This document shows positions 40,280-47,844 of a stretch of 47,844 nt of DNA, in pieces. This DNA is from Sedimenticola sp. Lineage in GTDB: Bacteria; Pseudomonadota; Gammaproteobacteria; Chromatiales; Chromatiaceae. The DNA lies in NCBI GenBank assembly GCA_027030425.1, contig JALVEW010000013.1, positions 1-47,844 of the forward strand, written 5' to 3'. How positions within the stretch are numbered: position 1 is the stretch's first letter; the number at the start of each line of letters is the position of its first letter. The notes below the pieces were generated by a model. That model was not told where the DNA came from. It searched no databases and was given only the letters and a program-made list of their open reading frames with translations. The position numbers and the translations under genes were made by a program.

Positions 40280-42739
40280 ATGAAAAAAGCCTTGTCTGCA
40301 GCCATCATTGCTGCAATGGCGGTTGGCGCATGTACCACTCAGGAAGAAGTTGCCGAGAAGGCGCCTGCAAAAGCTGCCGAATCACATGCAAAAGCCGTAT
40401 CCGTAGGTCCCAAGATGTATGGTGGTCCGGAAGTCGCGGCGGATACCAGCAAGCCCAAGAACGATTACAACATCACTATCAACTATGAGCTGGGCATGCA
40501 CTGCACCGGCTTCGACTTCACCTACTGCTGCGTGCTGCCGCCGTACAACTCCGTGCAATCCCAAGTCATCAAGACGGCGACCGGAAAGAAGAAATATCCC
40601 GAACTGCTGGAAGCTGATGAGGAAGATCCCACGGTGGTCGTGGACGGCAAGAAGCGATTCAAGCTGTCCTACGGTTTTGTCGATAACACTTATTCCGAAG
40701 GCAACAAGCTCAAGTACTGGGACGTGCCCTATGATGTGAACGGGAACGGCAAGTACGAAAAAGACGAAAGTGTCGCCAATGCCTACTTTACCCATCTTTA
40801 TGTATACAAGGACCTGAAGGGCACCAATCCCAAAGGCACCAGTGCCGACAAAGAGAAGCTCTTTGTTGGTTTGCAGATTCCCGTACCTCGGGACAACGGC
40901 CCCGCCGGCGCGGCGGCCCCCAGCCCCATGAGCGGCGGACACCTGCATTACACGGGTGAGAAGGGAACCATTGTCTATACCAAGTCTCCGGTGCTGGACA
41001 ACGTGCCCATCGTGCTCACCAATCCGGGGATCTGGGATGCTCTGGGTCTGCCCCTGACACCCTTCAACGATCGTACCGCGGCCAAGGACCTGCTCACCCT
41101 GGTGGAGAGTGATATCCAGCCCTTCCAGGAAAACTGGGTGAGTCTGGTGGATGCCGATACCGGCAAGCCGGTGCTGGACAGTCATAGTGGCAAGCCCATC
41201 ACTTTCGTGGGTACAAACCCCATCGATATTCCCAACTGCTCCAACTGCCACGCCAACGAAACGGCCAATGGCAAGAAGTACAACTTGTACAAACAGGAGC
41301 GGGCCTTCTGGAAAGGCCTGGGTGCGTCCGACTGGATTGCAGATCTGAAAGCCACCTCCGTTTCCATCCTGGAGATGCACGACGATCACAATGGCACGGA
41401 CTTCATGAAGAACTACGACCCGAACAGCCGGGCAACCATGAACCGCCTGGGTCGTGATCCCGTCCTCTGTCAGAAGTGCCACGCGGACAACGTCATCGGT
41501 GTTCTGGCGTCCGGCACTCATAAGGGTAAGGATGGGAAGGAAAAGCTGATTCCGGCACTTACGGAAGCCATTCACACGGTTCACCAGACCAAAGTTCCCC
41601 TGCCTGATTCCCAGGGCCGCTCCGGTTCCTGCCAGGGATGTCATCCGGCTCATCGTTATGACCGCAGCATGGACAACTATCCCATTACGCCGGATGGCAA
41701 GAACGCCTATGCGGATGCAGATAACCGCGATGCTTCCGGTGGCTGCTACGTGGGCCGTGACGTGCATTCCAATCCCAATAAGGACAAAGACGGCGTGGAG
41801 TCCGATGAGCACCTGAACGCCATCGGCGAATGGCTGCAGGCCAACGTGTCCCAGATCGGCAATGGCAAGGGCGGCAAGGGCCTGTGGTGCACCAACTGCC
41901 ACAACCAGCTGTCCCGGGAGCTGTACCAGCGTGACAACCTGAAGAATGCCTTCGCCCAGACCGGTGATACCATCCGCAACAAGTCTTTGGATGAAATTGC
42001 CAAGGCCATTGGGGTGAGCAAGCAGGAACTCATCGACAAGTACCTGGACCCCAAGGTGGTGCTGGATGCCAAGGGGCATGACACTCCGGGCAAATCCGGT
42101 ATCCTCCTGACATGGGCCAAGAAGCGCACCGTGCCCGACATCGCTGTGATTGCGCTGAAGGGCAATGGCCCCATGGTGAGCAAGGATGAGGATGGTGACA
42201 TCAATGTGGTGCCCCTGTCTGCCAATCCCGCCGTGGATATTGCCAGCCTGAAGCTGCCTGCAGGCGCAACCGGAGCGGCTGCCGTACCCTACGAGGCTGC
42301 AACCCATGGTCGTGACTACTGGTTGTCACCTGGTGCGCCTCACTGCGCAGACTGCCACGCGGCACCTTTTGTTGAAGGGCAGGGGGGTGTAGCCTTCCCC
42401 ATCAACCAGCCTGGCAAGTACAGCCTGATGCGCTATTCCAAGGGTCATGCAGGCTTGGCCTGCCAGGCCTGTCACCAGTCCATTCACGGCTTGTATCCCG
42501 TGGCGCCCATTGCCGATACCACGACCTACAAGCAGGCGCCCCAGTACAACCCGGATGGCTCTCACGGCCCCTTCCGTTGCGCCGCCTGTCATGAGGTAAA
42601 TGAAAACGGTGTGCCTTTCATCGCCGATGATGAAGAGCATGTGTGGAAAGGGCGTCCGATTCTCGAGGATTATGATTCTGCCGTATCCTGGATGCACGCC
42701 AGTGCACCGGATCTGGGAGGCAAGATCCCCGATGAGTAA
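40280..42739 (+). CDS. Heptaheme cytochrome c lipoprotein
   Basis: An 819-residue exported multiheme cytochrome. The signal sequence ends AVGAC, a lipobox, so the protein is probably lipid-anchored. Seven CxxCH sites are seen: CSNCH (320), CQKCH (397), CQGCH (451), CTNCH (537), CADCH (689), CQACH (728) and CAACH (767). The first 300 residues carry no haem and form a separate domain with NYELGMHCTGFDFTYCCVLP and a DVNGNGKYEKDE calcium-type loop. I do not recognise a named family. It starts after CAGGGGG and ends before a terminator, so it is a single-gene unit. Candidate roles are outer-membrane electron transfer or a periplasmic redox enzyme; neither is proved. Confidence 0.9.
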   Translation: MKKALSAAIIAAMAVGACTTQEEVAEKAPAKAAESHAKAVSVGPKMYGGPEVAADTSKPKNDYNITINYELGMHCTGFDFTYCCVLPPYNSVQSQVIKTATGKKKYPELLEADEEDPTVVVDGKKRFKLSYGFVDNTYSEGNKLKYWDVPYDVNGNGKYEKDESVANAYFTHLYVYKDLKGTNPKGTSADKEKLFVGLQIPVPRDNGPAGAAAPSPMSGGHLHYTGEKGTIVYTKSPVLDNVPIVLTNPGIWDALGLPLTPFNDRTAAKDLLTLVESDIQPFQENWVSLVDADTGKPVLDSHSGKPITFVGTNPIDIPNCSNCHANETANGKKYNLYKQERAFWKGLGASDWIADLKATSVSILEMHDDHNGTDFMKNYDPNSRATMNRLGRDPVLCQKCHADNVIGVLASGTHKGKDGKEKLIPALTEAIHTVHQTKVPLPDSQGRSGSCQGCHPAHRYDRSMDNYPITPDGKNAYADADNRDASGGCYVGRDVHSNPNKDKDGVESDEHLNAIGEWLQANVSQIGNGKGGKGLWCTNCHNQLSRELYQRDNLKNAFAQTGDTIRNKSLDEIAKAIGVSKQELIDKYLDPKVVLDAKGHDTPGKSGILLTWAKKRTVPDIAVIALKGNGPMVSKDEDGDINVVPLSANPAVDIASLKLPAGATGAAAVPYEAATHGRDYWLSPGAPHCADCHAAPFVEGQGGVAFPINQPGKYSLMRYSKGHAGLACQACHQSIHGLYPVAPIADTTTYKQAPQYNPDGSHGPFRCAACHEVNENGVPFIADDEEHVWKGRPILEDYDSAVSWMHASAPDLGGKIPDE

Positions 42740-42759
42740 GCCGCTCTGATGGCAATAGC

Positions 42760-42790
42760 AAAAACAGGGAGCCTGGCTCCCTGTTTTTGT
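42760..42790 (+). terminator. Rho-independent terminator
   Basis: Stem AAAAACAGGGAG / CTCCCTGTTTTT with CCTGG loop, ending in five T plus GT, 21 bp after the heptaheme gene. Confidence 0.93.
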
Positions 42791-42843
42791 TCAGGAATCC
42801 CGGTTTTCTGCCGGATGAGTGAATCAACGAGGTTGCTGTATCC

Positions 42844-44133
42844 ATGAAGTTTAAGAATCGTACTTTCTTTCTTTTGTTGCTGGCGGTGTTGGTTACGCCA
42901 GGTATTGCGGCTGGCAAGGCCTCGGAGGTGCTGGTCACCATAGGGCCGGCCAAGGTGACTGCCGCCGATCTTGAAACCGCCGTGCGTTCATCGCCTTTTG
43001 CCACCCAGTTCAACACTATGGATGAGCCTGAACAAGCGGCACTGCGCGGCAATCTGCTCAAGCGCTTGGTGGCATTACGATTGTTGCGCCTGGAAGCCGG
43101 AGCCAGGGGACTGGACCAGCGACCGGAGTTTATTCAGGAACTGCAGGACTACCGCACTTCCCGGCTGTATCGTTACTACATACAAAAGTTGCGGGAGCAA
43201 TTGGTTATCCCCGAGGACAAGGAGCAGGAATTGAAAGCGGCCTATGCCGGGCAGCCCGATGCCCTGGCGGCGGCACGAGCATCGGTGCTGGCGGAAGATT
43301 TCCGCCAGTTGCGCCTGTTGAGCCTGCGGATGTTGCGAGAAAAAAGGCATGTGGAGTTTCATCTCGATCGTGTCTCCGATGACATCAAACCAGATACGGT
43401 TCTCATGGAAGGTGATGGATTACGCCTTACCTATGGCGATATCGTGCACCAGGGAGACTTCCCAAAAACGCCGGATGCCGGGTGGATAGAAGAGCAGGTG
43501 TACCAGCAAACCGAACTGTTGCTATTCGCACGGGAGGCAGCTGACGAAGGCGTTAACGTGGATGCCGAGGTCGCTGCCTACGCCGATGAACTTCTGCCTG
43601 CGATGATGATGGAAGCTCTGGAGAAGGAATGGATTCCCGATGAAAAGGCCCTGAAGGCCCATTTCGATGCCAACCCGGAATTGGCGCGTGTGCCGGAACG
43701 CTGGCATGTGGGCCAGCTGGTGGTTTCTTCCTATGCCCAGGCGGCGGCCATGAAGCGGCGAATCGAACAGGGGGAGAGTCTGTTCGTGCTGGCAGGCCGG
43801 TACAGCATCGATCCCTGGGGCCGTTCCCACAATGGTGACATGGGGTGGTTCAAGGAAGGTGAGGGTGTGCCCGCTATCGAACAGCGTCTCAAGTCAATGG
43901 CTGACGGTGAGGTGAGTGACATAATCCGTACAGGAAAAGGTTATCACCTGGTCACGGTCATCGAAAGGCGGCCGGGCAAGACGCGCAACTTTGCATCCAT
44001 GAAAGACAAGGTGCGCCAGAGCATCGTGGATGAAAGACTTGCTGCCTACCTGGAAACACTCCAGGAAAAATATCCCGTGGAGTGGAAAGTGCTGGCAAAT
44101 GGTGACGGCGGAAAGGGCGCGGCTGGTGGTTAA
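42844..44133 (+). CDS. SurA-like parvulin peptidyl-prolyl isomerase
   Basis: A 429-residue exported protein: signal peptide (FFLLLLAVLVTPGIAAG), a long helical N-terminal region with SurA_N-like features (about 35-270), and a C-terminal parvulin domain (about 280-385). ERWHVGQLVVSSYAQA, FVLAGRYSIDPWGRSHNGDMG, VSDIIRTGKGYHLVTVIE mark the catalytic part. An isomerase next to a multiheme cytochrome and Ccm genes could help fold apocytochromes or outer-membrane partners. Its 3' end overlaps the likely start of the thioredoxin-like gene by 8 bp, so they are coupled. Confidence 0.92.
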   Translation: MKFKNRTFFLLLLAVLVTPGIAAGKASEVLVTIGPAKVTAADLETAVRSSPFATQFNTMDEPEQAALRGNLLKRLVALRLLRLEAGARGLDQRPEFIQELQDYRTSRLYRYYIQKLREQLVIPEDKEQELKAAYAGQPDALAAARASVLAEDFRQLRLLSLRMLREKRHVEFHLDRVSDDIKPDTVLMEGDGLRLTYGDIVHQGDFPKTPDAGWIEEQVYQQTELLLFAREAADEGVNVDAEVAAYADELLPAMMMEALEKEWIPDEKALKAHFDANPELARVPERWHVGQLVVSSYAQAAAMKRRIEQGESLFVLAGRYSIDPWGRSHNGDMGWFKEGEGVPAIEQRLKSMADGEVSDIIRTGKGYHLVTVIERRPGKTRNFASMKDKVRQSIVDERLAAYLETLQEKYPVEWKVLANGDGGKGAAGG

Positions 44134-44704
44134 GGGTCGCGTTTCCTGGTTGGGCCTTGTCCTGACCCTGATGCTTACGGGCTGTGATGCCGGCGTTGAG
44201 GCTTCGGGAAAGAAGAGCAGGGTGCAGGAGCCGGCACCGGCAAAGACGGCTACCACAGCCCTGCCGGAAAGGACCAACAACGCCTGGGAAATGGCTCCTT
44301 TCCACCTGGAGGATCTCAACGGCGTGAAACATAGCCTGGAAGACTGGAGGGGCAAGGTCATTATGATGAACTTCTGGGCCAGCTGGTGCAGCCCCTGCCA
44401 GTACGAGATACCGGAATTCGTCCACTACCAGAAGACTTATGCAGACAGGAACCTGCAACTGGTGGGCATTGGGGTGGATGAGAAACGCAAGCTGGCCAAC
44501 GTGGCCCGCAGCCTGGGAATCAACTACCCCGTGCTGGTCCTGAACCCCATGGATTCCCGTCAGCTGATGCGTAAGTGGGGCAATGAGACCGGCATTATTC
44601 CTTATACCGTGGTCATCGCCAGGGACGGGCGTATCAAGTACATCCACCGGGGCCAGATGGACCAAGAGGCGTTTGATACCTACGTGCTGCCGCTGCTGGA
44701 CTGA
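44126..44704 (+). CDS. TlpA/ResA-like thioredoxin lipoprotein
   Basis: The favoured start is GTG 44126, with GGAAAGGG upstream, inside the end of the isomerase gene; ATG 44099 is an alternative. The 192-residue product has a lipobox (LMLTGC) and a thioredoxin fold: FHLEDLNGVKHSLEDWRGKV, then the active site FWASWCSPCQYEIPEF with CSPC, and the cis-Pro in TGIIPYTVVIARDG. ResA/TlpA/CcmG-type proteins reduce apocytochrome Cys before haem attachment. Position immediately before the ccm genes supports this role, although it lacks the extended CcmG signature and is a lipoprotein. Confidence 0.92.
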   Translation: MVKGRVSWLGLVLTLMLTGCDAGVEASGKKSRVQEPAPAKTATTALPERTNNAWEMAPFHLEDLNGVKHSLEDWRGKVIMMNFWASWCSPCQYEIPEFVHYQKTYADRNLQLVGIGVDEKRKLANVARSLGINYPVLVLNPMDSRQLMRKWGNETGIIPYTVVIARDGRIKYIHRGQMDQEAFDTYVLPLLD

Positions 44705-44712
44705 TCTGTTCC

Positions 44713-44808
44713 GGGGCGGAGTCAAATGGGAAGGGGATGGCTTCGATGGTTGAGGAGTTCTCCGTGCGTGTTCCATGTAACGATTTTTGGCGGATTTGAC
44801 TCCGCCCC
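44713..44808. repeat. 96-bp inverted-repeat element (third family copy)
   Basis: Ends GGGGCGGAGTCAAAT and ATTTGACTCCGCCCC form perfect 15-bp inverted repeats. The interior shares TTCCATGTAACGATTT with the cognate part of the copies at 30840-30941 and 31687-31787 (TTTCATGTAACAGTTT). It is non-coding and lies between the TlpA-like gene and ccmA. Confidence 0.9.
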
Positions 44809-44893
44809 CAGGGGTTCAAGCGCGGGGGAACGAGCATTTCTCGCCGTTTCCCTGTAAGATTCTCTCCTTTGAGTGTTGCAACGGCTCAGGTTC

Positions 44894-45529
44894 ATGCTGG
44901 AAGTCGATAATCTGCAGTGTACCCGTGGTGACAGGCACCTGTTTTCAGGTGTCGGCTTCACCCTGTCCGAGGGAGAGCTGCTGCATCTGTACGGCCATAA
45001 CGGTAGCGGCAAGACTACGCTGATGCGTACGATCTGCGGCTTGGTGGCGCCTACGGAGGGAGAGGTGCGCTGGAAGGGGGAGCCCATCCGCAGGCAGCGG
45101 GATGAGTTTTCCGCCGAGCTGCTCTATCTGGGTCACAAGAATGGCCTGAAGGATGATCTCACCGGTATCGAGAACCTGCTGGTGGCCTGCCGCATGGCCG
45201 GTCTGGCGTTGCGGGAGGAACAGGCCTGGGAGGTGCTGGAGCGCATGGGGCTGCGCGGCCACGAGGATTTGCCTGCCCGGGTACTGTCCCAGGGACAGCA
45301 GAAGCGGGTGGCCCTGGCGCGGTTGCTGCTCAGCAAGGCGCCTCTGTGGATTCTAGATGAGCCTTTCGTGGGGCTGGACGTGGCGGCGGTGGCATTGCTG
45401 GAGAAGGTGATTGCAGATCACGTAGCTACTGGCGGCCTGGTGGTTCTGACCACCCACCAGGAGGTCGCCTTGACCTCCGGCAAGGTAAAGAAACTGCGCC
45501 TGGGCTGGAAGGAGGACGGCCGTGTTTAA
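44894..45529 (+). CDS. ccmA: Haem exporter ATP-binding protein CcmA
   Basis: CcmA is the ATPase that releases haem-loaded CcmE from CcmC-D during system I cytochrome c maturation. ATG 44894 is likely; TTG 44873 is in frame. The 211-residue product has Walker A YGHNGSGKTTLM, the CcmA-type Q-loop neighbour LLYLGHKNGLKDDLTGIENL, signature VLSQGQQKRVALARLLLS, Walker B LWILDEPFVGLD and the switch His TTHQE. Length and sequence are typical. It overlaps ccmB by 8 bp. Confidence 0.96.
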   Translation: MLEVDNLQCTRGDRHLFSGVGFTLSEGELLHLYGHNGSGKTTLMRTICGLVAPTEGEVRWKGEPIRRQRDEFSAELLYLGHKNGLKDDLTGIENLLVACRMAGLALREEQAWEVLERMGLRGHEDLPARVLSQGQQKRVALARLLLSKAPLWILDEPFVGLDVAAVALLEKVIADHVATGGLVVLTTHQEVALTSGKVKKLRLGWKEDGRV

Positions 45530-46190
45530 CGCCTTCCGCACCATCGTTCATCGGGACTTGCTGCTGGCCATGCGGCGACGCTCCGACGTGCTGACCACCC
45601 TGTTCTTCTTTGTCATCGTGGTCAGCCTCTTTCCCTTGGGCATAGGGCCGGAACTGGACACTCTGCGCCTCATCGCGCCTGGGGTATTTTGGGTAGCGGC
45701 CCTGCTGGCGTCCATGCTGGCCCTGGAAAAGCTGTTCTTCGTTGATTACCAGGACGGTGCTCTGGAACAGATGTTGCTGGCGCCCCAGCCCCTTTTCGTT
45801 CTGGTGTTGGGCAAGGTGTTTGCCCACTGGCTGGTGACGGGCCTGCCCCTGGTGTTGTTGTCACCACTGCTGGGCCTGCAGTATGACCTGCCAGGGGAAA
45901 CCATCGCCGTGATGATGTTTACCCTACTCATCGGTACGCCGGCTCTCGGCCTTATCGGCTCCATCGGGGCTGCCCTGACCTTGGGCATCCGTGGTGGCGG
46001 GGTGCTGGTTTCCCTGCTGGTGCTGCCATTGTATATTCCCGTACTGATTTTTGGCGCGGGTGCCGTGGAGGCGGAATCGTCCGGCCTGGGGGGCGCGGGC
46101 CATCTGTCCATGCTGGGTGCCATCCTGCTTCTATCGATACTGGCGGCTCCCTTGGCAACCGCGGCAGCCTTGAGGATATCGGCGGAGTGA
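45522..46190 (+). CDS. ccmB: Haem exporter permease CcmB
   Basis: The membrane partner of CcmA, with GTG 45522 and a GGAGGACGG ribosome site. The 222-residue, six-helix protein has MRRRSDVLTTLFFFVIVVSLFPLGIG-type start, and LIAPGVFWVAALLASMLALEKLF, DYQDGALEQMLLAPQPL and LPLYIPVLIFGAGAVE, all CcmB hallmarks. It normally heads straight into ccmC, but here a 293-bp gap follows. Confidence 0.96.
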   Translation: MFNAFRTIVHRDLLLAMRRRSDVLTTLFFFVIVVSLFPLGIGPELDTLRLIAPGVFWVAALLASMLALEKLFFVDYQDGALEQMLLAPQPLFVLVLGKVFAHWLVTGLPLVLLSPLLGLQYDLPGETIAVMMFTLLIGTPALGLIGSIGAALTLGIRGGGVLVSLLVLPLYIPVLIFGAGAVEAESSGLGGAGHLSMLGAILLLSILAAPLATAAALRISAE

Positions 46191-46243
46191 TTCCTGCTAA
46201 GGTTGTATATGAACAGGAACAATTTGATGAATCCTGACAGAAT

Positions 46244-46399
46244 GTTGAAAGAGTCCTTCCATGGACTTTTTCAACCACGGAAGCGGAAAACGCAGTTTTT
46301 CACTTCCTTTGTTTTCAATGACTTACAGCCATCGAAAATGGTGGCACATCCGTGTGCCACACACAGGCTGCCAAAAAACGGTTTTTTTCAACAGCCTGT
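46244..46399. repeat. 156-bp multi-hairpin element between ccmB and ccmC
   Basis: Three clear hairpins: 46244-46275 (GTTGAAAGAGTCC arms, one mismatch), 46341-46360 (perfect GTGGCACA/TGTGCCAC) and 46363-46399 (ACAGGCTG/CAGCCTGT). Between the first two lies CAATGACTTACAGCCATCG, the inverted core of the element at 33883-33998. There is no coding potential. The remaining part of the gap has a further short GCGGCA/TGCCGC hairpin near 46416 and no gene. Confidence 0.8.
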
Positions 46400-46483
46400 T
46401 AATGAGTATTTAAGCTGCGGCAGGAATTTTGCCGCTATTCTGTGGTCACATGTTGAAGTGCCTGGAATCGCGGGCGGTTTCGT

Positions 46484-47233
46484 ATGAGCGGACGAATGGT
46501 CAATATCTTCAAGTTCTCCTCGCCAGCCACTTTCTACCCCCTGGCGGGAAAGATTGCCCGGATATCCACCTGGATTGCGGTACTGCTGCTGGCCATCGGC
46601 CTGTACATGAGCTTCTTTGTGGCGCCCACGGACTACAAGCAGGGTGAGGGCTACCGCATCATTTTCATTCACGTGCCGGCCGCCTGGATGTCCATGTTCA
46701 TCTACGTGGTCATGGCTTTCTGGGCCGGAGTGGGCCTGGTGTTCAATACCCGCCTGTCCTCCATGATGGCCCAGGCCCTGGCGCCCACGGGGGCCATCAT
46801 GACCTTCATCGCCCTGTGGACCGGCGCCTTCTGGGGCAAACCCATGTGGGGCGCCTGGTGGGTCTGGGATGCCCGTCTGACCTCGGAACTGATTCTGTTC
46901 TTCCTCTACATAGGCTTCATCGCCCTTCAGGGAGCCATTGATGACAATCGTCGGGCCGACCGGGCCGGTGCTGTGCTGCTGCTGGTGGGGGTAGTGAACA
47001 TCCCCATCATCTATTTCTCGGTCAAGTGGTGGAATACCCTGCATCAGGGGGCTTCCGTGAGCATCAAGAATGGTTCCAGCATGAGCACCATCATGCTGCA
47101 GACCATGCTCATCATGACCTTCGCTTTCTGGGCCTACAGTATTGCCGTGGCCCTGTACCGGGTGCGGTCCATTATCCTGGAGCGCGAAAAAGATGCGCGC
47201 TGGGTATCTGAATTACCGGAGATACGCCGATGA
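46484..47233 (+). CDS. ccmC: Haem-handling protein CcmC
   Basis: CcmC presents haem to CcmE at the periplasmic face. The 249-residue six-helix protein has the tryptophan-rich WD motif WGAWWVWDARLTSELILFF and the two flanking haem-ligand His regions (IIFIHVPAAWMS and VKWWNTLHQGASVS). Length matches E. coli CcmC (245). The start ATG 46484 has a modest ribosome site. The stop overlaps ccmD by 4 bp. Confidence 0.97.
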   Translation: MSGRMVNIFKFSSPATFYPLAGKIARISTWIAVLLLAIGLYMSFFVAPTDYKQGEGYRIIFIHVPAAWMSMFIYVVMAFWAGVGLVFNTRLSSMMAQALAPTGAIMTFIALWTGAFWGKPMWGAWWVWDARLTSELILFFLYIGFIALQGAIDDNRRADRAGAVLLLVGVVNIPIIYFSVKWWNTLHQGASVSIKNGSSMSTIMLQTMLIMTFAFWAYSIAVALYRVRSIILEREKDARWVSELPEIRR

Positions 47234-47406
47234 AGTCTCTGTCGGAATTTTTCAATATGGGCGGATACGCCCTCTATGTGTGGGGTTCATTCGGGGTGAC
47301 GGCCTTGCTGATGATTATCGAACCCATTTTGGTGCGCCAGCGCCGGAAGACAGCATTACAGCGGATATCCCGTCTCATTCGCATCAAATCGGAGCAAAAC
47401 TCATGA
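47230..47406 (+). CDS. ccmD: Haem exporter small subunit CcmD
   Basis: A 58-residue, single-helix protein starting at an ATGA overlap with ccmC. MGGYALYVWGSFGVTALLM followed by a basic tail (VRQRRKTALQRISR) is the CcmD pattern: a conserved GGYxxYVW entry then a cytoplasmic Arg-rich end. CcmD helps release holo-CcmE from the CcmABC complex. It overlaps ccmE by 4 bp. Confidence 0.95.
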   Translation: MKSLSEFFNMGGYALYVWGSFGVTALLMIIEPILVRQRRKTALQRISRLIRIKSEQNS

Positions 47407-47844
47407 AAGCCAGACACAAGCGATTCGGCTTCCTGGTCGTGGGCCTGGTGGTGCTCGCGGCAGCGGCCTACCTGGTGTTCAATGCCTTGGGCAATAATCT
47501 TTCTTATTTCTTCTCGCCCACCGAGGTGGCGGAGAACAAGGCGCCGGCCAATCACGTGTTCCGTCTTGGAGGTCTGGTGCAGCCCGGTTCCCTGGAACGG
47601 GGCGAGAAACTCACAGTGCACTTTGAGGTCACCGACAATCACCATTCCGTGAAGGTGGCCTACACGGGTATCCTGCCGGACTTGTTCAAGGAAGGGCAGG
47701 GCGTTATCGCCCAGGGGCGCATGGGACCCGATGGCGTTTTCGTGGCCGATGAAGTCCTGGCCAAGCACGATGAAAACTACATGCCGCCGGAAGTGGCGGA
47801 GGCCCTTGAAAAGGGTCATCAGAAGGGAATCGAGGCCATGGCCA
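47403..47844 (+). CDS. ccmE: Haem chaperone CcmE (3' partial)
   Basis: CcmE carries haem covalently in the periplasm and delivers it to the haem lyase. The first 147 residues are present; the gene runs off the end of the window. It has a basic N-terminus and membrane anchor (about 8-28), then the OB-fold region (FRLGGLVQPGSLERGEKLTVHF, VAYTGILPDLFKEGQGVIAQG). The haem-binding His is in VLAKHDENYMPPEV near residue 121-134. Confidence 0.97.
   Translation, partial: MKARHKRFGFLVVGLVVLAAAAYLVFNALGNNLSYFFSPTEVAENKAPANHVFRLGGLVQPGSLERGEKLTVHFEVTDNHHSVKVAYTGILPDLFKEGQGVIAQGRMGPDGVFVADEVLAKHDENYMPPEVAEALEKGHQKGIEAMA

Noticed and set aside
40382-42307. 641-codon open frame antisense to the heptaheme gene
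   Set aside because: The sense strand carries seven CxxCH motifs and a lipoprotein signal; the antisense translation has no recognisable domain.

Overview
The window is GC-rich, densely packed, chromosome-like DNA from a Gram-negative bacterium. A complete type II secretion (T2SS) operon, a Rep helicase close in length and N-terminal sequence to the E. coli protein, a TpmT-type methyltransferase, system I cytochrome c maturation (Ccm) genes and many c-type cytochromes point to a respiring, probably sulfur-oxidising or purple-sulfur-type gammaproteobacterium. The exact taxon cannot be fixed from sequence alone. No rRNA, tRNA, CRISPR array, prophage or complete insertion sequence was seen.

Layout. 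(1) 1-1176: 3' part of a CapD/WbpM-type nucleotide-sugar dehydratase. (2) 1173-12555: T2SS operon gspE-F-G-H-I-J-K-L-M-(C/N-like)-D plus a small lipoprotein gene, mostly with 4-bp start/stop overlaps. The secretin has its own lipobox. (3) 12774-16285: two exported proteins of unknown function, the first with codon use typical of very high expression, and a periplasmic parvulin isomerase. The two exported proteins are plausible T2SS cargo. (4) 16507-28783: surface polysaccharide region with a Wzm/Wzt-type ABC exporter, a large reverse-strand GT-A-like protein of unknown function, a sulfotransferase-like protein with a coiled-coil tail, a GT2-GT4 fusion, two exported surface-type proteins (one with an endosialidase-type chaperone domain), an acyltransferase, a GT2 enzyme and an SDR epimerase. 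(5) 28830-29949: two paralogous Met-rich, membrane-anchored coiled-coil proteins on the reverse strand. (6) 30032-37000: tpm, a small cytochrome c gene bracketed by 155-bp direct repeats, rep, a LOG-family gene, a DUF2782-like EF-hand protein and a TRAP transporter permease pair. (7) 37157-47844: redox region with a NapC-type tetraheme protein, an exported ankyrin protein, a diheme cytochrome, a heptaheme lipoprotein, a SurA-like isomerase, a TlpA-like lipoprotein and ccmA, B, C, D, E (ccmE runs off the end).

How the parts fit. The T2SS, polysaccharide exporter and exported proteins form a cell-surface block. The Ccm genes, thioredoxin-like lipoprotein and isomerase would provide haem attachment, thiol handling and folding for the cytochromes beside them. 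Between genes there are several short non-coding repeat families: an 18-bp palindrome, a 96-102 bp element with GGGG(T)CGGAGTCAAA-type inverted ends (three copies), and two multi-hairpin elements sharing a core. One of the latter separates ccmB from ccmC.

The best leads for something undescribed are the Met-rich coiled-coil pair, the reverse-strand GT-A-like protein with a possible PqqD-like N-terminus, the heptaheme lipoprotein with its unusual N-terminal domain, and the repeat-bracketed cytochrome cassette.
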